NCBI GenBank assembly: GCA_024195585.1
Contig: SWBL01000147.1
Span: forward strand, 52,305-116,304
Length of the DNA stretch: 64,000 bases
Direction of reading: 5' to 3'
Source: Aureobasidium sp. EXF-3400
Lineage: Eukaryota; Ascomycota; Dothideomycetes; Dothideales; Saccotheciaceae
The notes below the pieces were generated by a model that saw nothing but the letters and a program-made list of their open reading frames with translations, ran no database searches and had not been told where the DNA came from. This document shows, piece after piece, positions 55,101 through 64,000 of the stretch. The position numbers were made by a program, and so were the translations under genes. Numbering within the stretch: position 1 is the first letter of the stretch; every line of letters begins with the position of its first letter.

Positions 55101-56840
55101 ATGGCACGAAGCGCCATCACTGTGCCCGACATACAGACGACTGAGGCCATGGCCCCTCGGTCGCTACATGTAGTCGTGGCGTCGACTGGATGTACCGATG
55201 CTAACATCATCAACAAACTATTACCTCAACTCGTTTCACTGCCCGATTGCTCTGTCAGAGCCGTACTCGACCCTGGTTCACATGGTGCCGACCTCATCGC
55301 CGCGTCTAGCAACTGTCTCGCCATCCCCAACGTGTCGCGCATCCAGATGAGGGCCACTGGTGATGCCGCAGACATGGAGAAAGAGGCGTTCGATTTGTGT
55401 CAATGGGCTGACCTGCTGGTTCTGGCTCCCATCGACGCCAACAACCTGGCCAAGATGTTACATGGCGACACCGACAATCTGGTACTCGAGATCTTGCGAA
55501 GCTGGAATGTGTCCAAGAAAATCGTTATGGTGCCCGGCATGTCGAGTCTGATGTGGGAGAATCCCATGACGAAAAAGCAGCTCACAAAAATAAAGAGGAA
55601 GTGGAATTGGATACAAGTCCTACAGCCCTTGCTATGGACATTCGAGAATGACCAGAAGAAGGTGACGTGTTGGGATGCTCTGGACGAAGTTGTCGATACA
55701 GCGCGCAATCAGGTCGACTTGATGAACATTGGTCATGGTGTTCATGTCACACCTAACGCTCCATCAACCTTCAAAAGGAGTTCCAAGAAATCGCGCACTG
55801 TCTTGCCGCCAGAGTTGTGGTCCATAATCATCGATGCTACGAACGACTGGGAACTTGCCAAAACACTACACATATATACCAATCTTGAGCCGCCTGCCGA
55901 ATGGCAACAACATGCCAGTGCTAGAGGTCCAACAACATATATGGAGCAACTCGAATGGACGCTGTTGACCGGCAATCTATCTGACATCAAAAAGTTCATC
56001 GCCGACAACTCTGTTCCACGCTGGCTATCTCGCCTCTGTATCAAAGTCATCATGCGTTTCAGCATGACTTCTGTCCTTTCTTATCTCGAATCTAACCACA
56101 AAGATCTCTTCTGGGGCACTTTCGACGGCACCTTCCTCCCAGACAAGGCTTCCTCTGTCTTCGGTCGTGTCGAAGTGCTCGAATACTGGAATACTTCAGC
56201 CTGGTTTCTGAACAAAAAATACACAGCCGAATCTCTGGATGGCGCCTCACGACAAGGCTTTATGGATGTTCTGGACTGGTGGCAAAAATCCGGACTCACT
56301 CTTGTCTTTACTGAAGCCGCCCTCGAACAAGCCAGTTCGGCCGGCCACATCGCCGTTCTAGAATGGTGGCGCGAAATCTCACAGCGTCATCACCATGCCA
56401 CAAGTCCTGACGACGACACAAAGCCCATTCGCCTGAAGCCTGGCAAGTCAATCTGCTACGCCTCACAGTCTGGAAATGCAGACGTGGTGCGTTGGTGGGT
56501 AAACTCTGGTATACCCTTCCCTCACGAGGACGCTGTCGCTAAATTGGCGAGCACACACGGGCATGTCGAAGTATTGAAAGTCTGGCATGCCGTCAAGGGC
56601 TCTAAAATGATCTTTGATAACCAGGTCCTGGTTGGTGCTACCAAAATGGGACATGTCAACGTTCTGGAGTGGTGGAAACAGAGTGGTCTACGCGTCGAGT
56701 ACAAGACTTGTGACATCGAAGAGGCGCTTGAAGACGGAATTGAAGGCAGAAAAGGCATGGAAGTCAGACGATGGTGGGCACGTAATGGCTTGAACCTCGG
56801 CGTTGGCACATCGGAATGGATGAAACCCAAGGTGCTTTAA
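55101..56840 (+). CDS. HAL3/PPC-decarboxylase-like flavoprotein fused to ankyrin-like repeats
   Basis: It is intronless, with 579 residues. Residues about 20-230 are a flavoprotein domain of the HAL3/PPCDC type: HVVVASTGCTDANI, APIDANNLAK (109-118), GDTDNL (122-127) and PGMSSLMW (145-152). Compared with active PPC decarboxylases, the Cys of the GxCDNL motif is Thr124 and the Asn of PxMNxxMW is Ser148, so decarboxylation is unlikely though FMN could still bind. After a linker with an F-box-like LPPELWSIIIDAT, the C-terminal half carries about six irregular 30-36-residue helical repeats with DVLDWWQKSG, AVLEWW, DVVRWWVNSG, EVLKVWHA and NVLEWWKQSG. The repeats resemble ankyrin-like WW-rich units. 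The role may be protein-protein regulation. Confidence 0.82.
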   Translation: MARSAITVPDIQTTEAMAPRSLHVVVASTGCTDANIINKLLPQLVSLPDCSVRAVLDPGSHGADLIAASSNCLAIPNVSRIQMRATGDAADMEKEAFDLCQWADLLVLAPIDANNLAKMLHGDTDNLVLEILRSWNVSKKIVMVPGMSSLMWENPMTKKQLTKIKRKWNWIQVLQPLLWTFENDQKKVTCWDALDEVVDTARNQVDLMNIGHGVHVTPNAPSTFKRSSKKSRTVLPPELWSIIIDATNDWELAKTLHIYTNLEPPAEWQQHASARGPTTYMEQLEWTLLTGNLSDIKKFIADNSVPRWLSRLCIKVIMRFSMTSVLSYLESNHKDLFWGTFDGTFLPDKASSVFGRVEVLEYWNTSAWFLNKKYTAESLDGASRQGFMDVLDWWQKSGLTLVFTEAALEQASSAGHIAVLEWWREISQRHHHATSPDDDTKPIRLKPGKSICYASQSGNADVVRWWVNSGIPFPHEDAVAKLASTHGHVEVLKVWHAVKGSKMIFDNQVLVGATKMGHVNVLEWWKQSGLRVEYKTCDIEEALEDGIEGRKGMEVRRWWARNGLNLGVGTSEWMKPKVL

Positions 56841-57748
56841 GCGGTTTCTATTTCTTCTCGGATTGTTTCCCGGCGTTTTCCTCGTTGGCAGTGGATATTT
56901 CCTGGACGGGTGGAGTACATTGAGTTTTCATCGTGCTTCAAAAGCAACAGCAGACTTGGGATTTAGCGTTTCATCAACTAGCATTGAGCACCGCAACACA
57001 GGAGTATTGGCGGTGTTCTGGGGACCTAATACTGTTCTAGGGCGTCAGGCAAAGGGCATAGTTGCATCAATGTAGCGTTCCTTCTTCTTTTCATCAATCA
57101 ACTGCGGCATTTTTACAAGCGCTCATTTCGATTGCTGTCTTCAACCAAAACGCGATATGGCCACTCGCGCATAGACCGACGGATGGCCATCTTCGGGACG
57201 AGCGCACCCGCGTCTTCGTGACTGTTGCCTACTCGAGTGAACTCTCCTGCTGCGTGTTGGCCAGTGGTCTACACTAGCTCAGAACCAATAACTCAACATG
57301 CATGTAGGCTCCAGCCACTCATGCCATTGTTTACAGTCGTCAAAATCCCGTTTCCCATGATTGGTTCAGTAGGCGCGAGCAGCGCTCTTTGGAATCCTCT
57401 CCATATCACCTACATGAGCACAGCAACACGTATGGCGTTTACTGAAACCAACTCGGCTTTGAACGCGCCGCATGCCACACGCGTCTGCCTCAATCCCAAT
57501 CGTCGTATCGAGTGATAAGACTCCATTGGGTGCCGGCTTGCGGCACAAATGCATGCTAGAGACAAGCTATCATACCAGTCACTTCGTGAGCACTTTCGAA
57601 CGCGAAATTCAATAGTGGTTGCCTTCCATGAACTATTTTTATGGCCCGCCGATCGACAGCTTGAGCAAGTTAAAAAAGGGAAGGAGTCCCCCAGAAGAAT
57701 TGACCACCATTCTTGACTTTATCGTTCCATCAGTTTTGGTCAACAGCC
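56841..57748. other. Intergenic before the patatin multidomain gene
   Basis: No supportable gene in 0.9 kb. Small open frames lack motifs. Confidence 0.5.
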
Positions 57749-60700
57749 ATGGCAGACTTTACATTCTCGTTTACACATAACGAAGACATCGATAACCTGT
57801 TGACAGGTTTTGGCATCGATGCTGATGGTTCGCAGTCTGAAACAGAGACAATATCCAATGACATCGCTTCTGTCTCCAACCAGGGCGAACAGAATCACAT
57901 CGTATCGAAGAAGTCGTCGTGGGAATCAGAAGATGACTTGATGCACAACGTACCCGAACCATCCCAAGAGACGACTCCAGAAGAAGTCGACAGCTATCGT
58001 TGTAACAAAGGCTGCAGCACGCACAAGTCACCATCTCCCCTGTACAGCACATTTGACGAAGAAAACCTGTCTCTCCCATCAGGTCCCTTTACCGCACAAA
58101 GTGCAAACGATCATCTTCTTCGACGAGAATCAAACCTTGGTCAAAATCCCGGATCACTCTTCCCACAATCTCCGACCGAAGACCACAATCAGCGCTGCGG
58201 TGATTGTGAGATTCAAGGATCTAACATGTCGTACTGTAACGCTTGTTCGCTATCATTCTGCGAGCCTTGTTGGAATCGAAACCCCTGCCACCGGATGACC
58301 CACCGCGGTATACCTCATGAGAAAACTCCAAAGCTTCTTGCACAGAAAACAGATGCGGTATTCGACCCAGACATCAGGGACGGACCTGAGCGCGAAGAGC
58401 TGCATTGTAAAGATGTTCTCACGTCGTGGTTTGGGATTCACTGTGAGGATACTGCGCGGCCTTTGCTTCAAGACTACGGAAGGTTCGAAAGCCTCATGGC
58501 TTCTATGAGGCAATCTTCCGACAACGGGTTCCCACGTTCTGATGCAAGTGCACGTTATCCAAGCTTCGTGTCTTTTGTCGGCCAGACTGGTGCCGGCAAG
58601 AGCTCTTTAATCAAGTTGATCATCGACCTCGGCGCAAAGACAAACGAGCAATTTGACACCCCTGTGGTTAGCGCGAAAGGCAACACCTGCCCGACTTCGA
58701 GTGATGTACACCTCTACATGGATCCTCCCACCTCCACCTCCAGCCATCCAATACTTTACGCTGACTGCGAAGGACTCGAGGGCGGAGAACGAGAACCGGT
58801 CGCCGAAACTCTCAAGAAAAGAACAGCAAAAGCGAATCCGAACGTGTTTGATCATCCTCTCCAACCCATATCTGAGCGAGATATCATCTGGGCGGATGAA
58901 CCATGGAGGCGGAGCCGAGCATTTGCGGTTAAGGAGCTCTACCCTCGTCTCCTATACACTTTTTCCGATGTCATCGTATTTGTGCTCAGAAACTCGAAGC
59001 AAGTCCATCTCTACAAAGTTTAGGCTCTCTCGTACTAACATGTTTCATAGGACTGTTGAAGACGTACTGGTCAGGTTGGTCGAATGGGCCGCAGCTGCAC
59101 TCGAGGGATCTTCGAATCAACCAGTCCTTCCCCATGCTGTTATAGCCCTGAATGCTTCAGAGAATGGAATTTCAGAAGAATTGTGGGACATTGATATTGC
59201 GACTAAGACACTGATGCAAGAAATGTCACAAGCAGCATTCAAAAATCACGCCTTCAGAAAATATGTTAGATTCTGGCGCGACCGCAATCGGAAGATCGAC
59301 ACAGTTGAGGATCTACTACTCTCCTATTACACATCAGTCAAGGTGGTTCGTATTCCTGAGACCGGAAGACCGAATCTTATCGCTAAACAGATTACTGAAC
59401 TGACGGCAAACATCCGGTGGGCGTGTCAAATGTCAGGAGGACGCAAGGGTGACCTACGAATGCTCCTCAACGCAGAAGAAACGCAGGCCTATCTTCAGTA
59501 TGCTTTCAATCATTTCTCCAGGAGCATTGAATCTCCATTCGACTTCGTTCAAGCATCTTTCACCCACAGTCCTATCCCAGACGACTTTGGCGGAAACATA
59601 CTAAAGCTTGCTGTACAACTCATGGAGGCTTGGAAGGATCGCGCAACACCCCGACCGATCTTCGAGGAACTCGCCGCTGTGATTGCCAGCTGTATCATGC
59701 TGGATGCCACACGCCACGGAAAACTCGGTAGGTCTCATGTAAATATCATGGAAGGGCGTCACTCTAATGTTGTCAGGACTCGCTGTCGATATTATCCAGC
59801 CATATTTCGGACATCTCGACAATGCCTTGATGAACTTCTGTGCTCGGTACTGGCCTTGTGAATACGTACGTCCTGGCAAAGGCCGATGTGTGAACGTTCG
59901 AAGCGGGCACACCAAGGGACATCAATCGGCCTCAGGTAAAATCCTTGCAGGTGGTGCTTATGAATCAAGCTTCACCTTTGACGGCTTTCAAGACCATTTC
60001 CGCAACGAAGTCTACCTCTTCTTGGACGGGTTGCTCCGCAACTTACCGCATCATCGTCCAGGTGGTGGCAGACCAGAAGTCAAGGCCGCCACTGATCAAC
60101 ACAAGACCAAGATACTACGACCATTCTTCTCTCACGTCCTAAAGGGAGATGAGACATACGAATTCTCAAGTCATACCGTCTGTTTGTGTTGTCTTTTTGA
60201 TATCCCAGAACATGCTCTACCATGTGGCCATGTTCTTTGTACTAGATGTGTCAGGGCATACGGTGAAGTAACTAACGAAAACACAGTCGAGTTCTCGGAA
60301 TGTCCTATTGACGGCAGATTGGCATGCATGCTTTTCCACCTGAAGCCTGAGCATTGTGGCGTCAGGATATTGACCTTAGATGGGTCAGTAGGCACGACAA
60401 CTTTTTGCCTGGCCATAACTGACACATGCGTTCCAGGGGCGGTGTGCGCGGTATTGCTGAACTCGAGATTCTGAGGCAAATCGAATATGCTCTAGGTAAC
60501 GGTCTTCGTATACAGGATTTTTTGGACTTTGTAGTTGGAACGAGGTAAACGTTCAGGACTCCTTCCAAGCCCCGGCTTATGCTGATATCTTCTTGACAGT
60601 ACTGGTGGTATCATTGCACTAGGGCTCGCAGCCGAAGGTTGGAGTGTCGAGGAATGCACTCAGAAATTCGAGGATTTGTGTCACAAGGCCTTCCAAGAGC

Positions 60701-62506
60701 GTATGTTTGCCAAAGGTCCTTTGTTTGGCAGGTTGATACGAGCTTTCAACCACTCGCTCTACGAAACGCGTGCTATCGATGGGGCGCTCAAAGAAGCATT
60801 CACAGAGGATGCTAGCCTCTTCGGTGAAGCGACCTCGACCATAGGCATGCCCAAGATCAAAGTTGCTGTCACAGCTGCTGCTGTGAGCTCTTGCTTCGTT
60901 CTGTCAAACTACAATCGGTTTCCAGAGACCTCTCGTGCGTGTTTCATGAAAAGAGACAGGGTTGACTTACTGACGATGCATAGTGCCCTACCATTTCGAA
61001 CGCCCCGAAAAAGCCTTCGCCGAACTCCGAGTATGGGAAGCGTAAGTCGCAACAATACAATGTTCCATTCTGATCTGATCATTTGTGCATAGTGCGAGAG
61101 CTACCTCCGCGGCTCCTACATACTTCACGCCTTTCAGTCACCCCAACTCGGAACAGACTTACTACGATGGTGGAGTTTATCACAACAATCCTATCAACAT
61201 CGCTGAGCGCGAGAGACAGCTTATCTGGCCGGAAGTCCAAGAGCCAGATGTCGTGATCTCGATCGGAACCGGATACAATCCCAACAATCGGGAGTTGAAA
61301 AAAGCGACGCCATATAAGCCAGTCGCCACGAAAGGAATCATTTCCCAAACGGTGTTCCTTGCCAATATGGCCAAGGATCATATTGCAGTCTCTTTAGATT
61401 CAGAGCAGACCTGGAAAGACTTTCTCGCCAACAACAAAGAATTGGACGAGAGATCCCGTTACGTGCGACTTAACACAACTTTCCTTACCGACCCGCCCCC
61501 GTTAGACGATCTCTCCAAACTCAAGATGTTGCGGAATATGGCAAGAGAGCAGTTTGCAGATAACTATGAAACTAGTTTGCTAGCCCAGAAGCTAGTGGCA
61601 TCAAGTTTTTATTTTCAGCCTGACGAGGCCAAACCCCTCAAGAGAACAGAGGTGACGGGTAAGTCCAGGTACTTCCTGCTCAAACTTTAGCTGACACTGA
61701 CATCTCAGGCTACATTCACTGCCGGTTACCAAACGATGACCTAAGGATCTCAGCCTTGGGTAAGTTCATCTTCGAAAAGGCAGGCGTTAAGAATGAAGCT
61801 TGTTTCCGTATCAGCGAGCATGGACAACTCCGCTCTCACACCACTGTTAAACTCGGTCCTGATGTTCTTGATCGAATGATCGACGATTGTAGGTTCAAGC
61901 TCAAACAGATAAGGATACCTGTTAGGACCGAACCTCACAGGACATGTGTTGAGCTCCAATTCGCTCCTGGTCAATCATCTCCTATCAGTGGATTCCCTAG
62001 ATGCCTCGTGTCTTCTACAAGACGACCCAAAGGTAGATACATAATGATCTCCGCGCACGGTGAGAGATACTGACAGATCTTCAGGGCCGCGAAGAGCCGT
62101 GACATCCATAGAGACAGCTCAGTGGGCAGTCCGGACCCAAAGCCAGCTTGACAACCACATGAAATGGACTCCAAAGACAAACAACCGGGGTAATGTTCTC
62201 CTCCGCTTCGGGAACATGGACCATGGACTGGGCAACGCAACCATTCACGACTTAGCGCTGGAAAGGGAACACTTAACCAATGGTAATGATGGTATAGTGT
62301 CTCAATTCAGACCCGAACTGGCGAGTCCGACAGGTGACTACTATTGGCCAAACTCTGGATTGACGAGCTCAAGGGGCATCTGCTGGTCGGGGCCTTCCAA
62401 CGTTGAAGGTTCCATACCAGACTACACTTATTTTGGCGAGCTCGATGATACATCATTACCGGCAGAGCTCGATGGTACCTCATTGCCGGCAGAGCTCCCG
62501 GGCTAA
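57749..62506 (+). CDS. Multidomain zinc-finger / P-loop GTPase / RING / patatin phospholipase
   Basis: There are nine exons: 57749-58998, 59051-59727, 59777-60383, 60437-60544, 60600-60934, 60984-61041, 61093-61658, 61709-62032 and 62085-62506, giving 1448 residues. The first intron (58999-59050) is GC-AG with a TACTAAC branch. Order along the protein: disordered acidic start; B-box-like Cys/His cluster (about 150-192: CGDC, YCNAC, FCEPC); P-loop GQTGAGKS (278-285) with DCEGLEGGE near 339; helical region; RING-like cluster (Cys 778, 781, 792, His794, Cys 797, 800, 818); patatin domain with DGGGVRGI (about 843), GTSTGG (Ser881) and DGG (Asp1037), the intact catalytic dyad. It is a predicted lipid acyl hydrolase controlled by a nucleotide switch. 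The family is known in ascomycetes without settled function. Confidence 0.87.
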
Positions 62507-63020
62507 GTCTGTGAATACGTAGGACAGCCTTTCCCGGTCGTGGTATTTGTAGGCGTTCGAATCTCAGTGAACATCCCTTAATACAATCGTTTACCCACTA
62601 TCTACTACCAAAGCAGATTTTATATCACATCTGCCAATGGCGAGCAACGCAACATGATCTAGCTGTCGCGATCAATGTGGCGCTGATCGAGAACAAATTC
62701 GCATACAATGATTACCAAGATTTTCTATAGAGATTTGCTACAAGTCCAGCATCAAGGAAAGAGAAGTTAAGAAGAATGTTCAAGTGCTTCAAACTCAGTG
62801 TTTTGCGATTACTTTTGGTTCGCTTGGGCCCAATGTACCCTCATCGTGTCTTTGGTACCACCGCGCCTTACTCTTTTGATTGATCGAGCCTGCGCAAGGA
62901 CTAATCTGACTCGCATTGAGCTCCACGCTTCACAAGGTACCCAACCAACCATCAATACGTCTCTTCTCAAAACGTATCTAGGCTTCTAAAACTCCTCACC
63001 TCAACTTTGCTCCTAGAACA
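62507..63020. other. Intergenic, patatin gene 3' flank to GNAT gene
   Basis: No gene or RNA seen. The frame at 62798-62989 has no motif. Confidence 0.5.
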
Positions 63021-63712
63021 ATGTATTATCGGCTTTCGGACGTCACACTCGACGACGCCGACGCATTGGTTCGCTCTTGCCAGTTTTCCGCGATGCGACA
63101 TGATCTCCTGCGAACAATCATGTTTCCGGACGCAAACTCGGAGTCTTACAACGAAGAGCAAGAAGAAGATGAGATCAACTGGACAATCGAAGGTCTGGAA
63201 GAAAGCTTGGAGAACAAGTCTTGCTATTTACGCAAAGTGACCTGCGGCTCAAGCTACGTTGGCTACGGGATATGGAAACTAGAGTCGAATGGCAAACCGG
63301 CAAGGCACAAGGCAACTCCGGCTAAGCAGCGCGAGTCCTGGAATCCCAAAGCATTGGACGTCAACGCCTGGCATCACATCTCGGATCGTCTAAGACAAGA
63401 ACGTCAAAGAGTTTTGCAGAACCAAACAAATGTCTTGAGTAAGTCTGCAACTTTTCTCTTGCTGAGCTTGATCTGAAGGCTCTGCAAACAGGACTCAATG
63501 AGATATCAGTGTCACCAGAGCATCATAAACAAGGTGTTGGTAGTATGCTACTACGCTGGGGTTGCGAGATGGCAGACAAGGATAACTTAGGTTGTTTCGT
63601 CATGGCCTCTCCCAATGGACTCCCCTTTTACAGCAAGATTGGTTTTGAAGCTGTGGGAGAGGTGGTCACGGAGCATAGGACCTTTACCAGTATGTTTCGA
63701 GAACGAAGATGA
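63021..63712 (+). CDS. GNAT-family N-acetyltransferase
   Basis: Exons are 63021-63438 and 63492-63712; the 53-nt intron splits the Arg codon in VLRLNEISV. The product is 212 residues. Start MYYRLSDVTLDDADALVRSC is typical of GNAT proteins. The acetyl-CoA loop is in VSPEHHKQGVGSMLLRWG (Q-x-x-G-x-G/A pattern as QGVGS after the beta-4 strand), then MASPNGLPFYSKIGFEAVGE, the usual late GNAT strand with FYxxxGF. An 80-residue middle segment is charged and poorly structured. The acceptor is unknown. Confidence 0.87.
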
Positions 63713-63908
63713 GAATGAGATGTGCTAGATTGTCATCTATTGCTTGTACCGCCAGTCACCCTCTATACATCGACTTACTCTTGATGCAGTGTTCTACACT
63801 ATTTGGCCCCGAATATTATGTCCTTATGCCAGCATCACTCAAAGAATCAGTATGTTAGTAGTTTCTATGGCATCATATACTATCAGCCTTTCGAGCTCCT
63901 CATCGATT

Positions 63909-64000
63909 GGTCAGATGGCCGAGTGGTTATGGCGCTAGTTTCAGGCTCACCTGAAATGAGTTTACTAGTGAGAAATCGCGTGGGTTCGAATCCCACTCTG
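63909..64000 (+). tRNA. tRNA-Leu(CAG), intron-containing, truncated by the window end
   Basis: Acceptor GGTCAGA opens the gene; the matching TCTG(ACC) is cut after TCTG. D arm with A box TGGCCGAGTGGTTA; anticodon stem CTAGT/ACTAG; loop TTCAGG gives anticodon CAG. A 17-nt intron of the form CTCACCTGAAATGAGTT follows position 37. An 11-nt variable arm and T arm GTGGG-TTCGAAT-CCCAC (B box) complete a class II tRNA. Confidence 0.88.

Noticed and set aside
1..56840. A pantothenate/CoA gene cluster linking the hydroxymethyltransferase and the PPCDC-like protein
   Set aside because: They are 54 kb apart with unrelated genes between, and the PPCDC-like domain lacks catalytic residues.

Overview
The window is nuclear DNA of a filamentous ascomycete (Pezizomycotina). 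The evidence is dense protein genes split by many 45-75 nt introns with fungal splice and branch sites (CTAAC, CTGAT, TACTAAC), fungal family markers (eqolisin protease, GT90/CAP10 transferase, fungal OPT transporter, fungal TAM41, PAN2, IND1 and PRMT3 forms) and intron-bearing tRNA genes. The balanced base composition, very short introns and kinds of orthologue suggest a Dothideomycete, perhaps Dothideales-like. That placement is inference.

Layout. Positions 1-12.2 kb hold conserved housekeeping genes: the 3' part of ketopantoate hydroxymethyltransferase, ATG12, PAN2 divergent from IND1, a membrane-anchored pepsin-fold protein and a TCO89-like TORC1 subunit. Positions 12.2-25 kb are gene-poor and devoted to the cell surface: a GPI-type mucin, three tandem paralogues of a Cys-rich, Ser/Thr-rich, single-pass membrane protein (two with disabling lesions, one intact) and a GT90 glycosyltransferase. 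Positions 25-30 kb carry the divergent pair TAM41/BIR1. Positions 30-45 kb mix secreted or membrane proteins (eqolisin, a multi-spanning fungal protein, a PAQR/HlyIII receptor-like protein, a Cys-rich GPI protein, a GH93-like enzyme) with MTG2, a short-chain dehydrogenase, an M20 peptidase and an intron-containing tRNA-Ala(AGC). Positions 45-54 kb hold PRMT3 divergent from an OPT transporter, a seven-helix membrane protein and a second SDR. Positions 55-64 kb hold the two most unusual proteins, a PPCDC/HAL3-like flavoprotein fused to ankyrin-like repeats and a 1448-residue zinc-finger/P-loop/RING/patatin protein. A GNAT acetyltransferase and the start of tRNA-Leu(CAG) follow.

How the genes relate. 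There is no secondary-metabolite or operon-like cluster. Recurrent close head-to-head pairs (PAN2/IND1, TAM41/BIR1, MTG2/SDR, PRMT3/OPT) probably share promoters. Mitochondrial biogenesis is well represented (IND1, TAM41, MTG2). The features most worth following are the decaying array of surface proteins with a duplicated upstream element, the patatin multidomain protein with a GC-AG intron, and the flavoprotein-repeat fusion that has lost the PPCDC catalytic signature. Gene models were made by hand from splice signals, reading phase and family conservation. Every multi-exon coding sequence sums to a multiple of three, except the pseudogene at 21653-22576, which is one base short.
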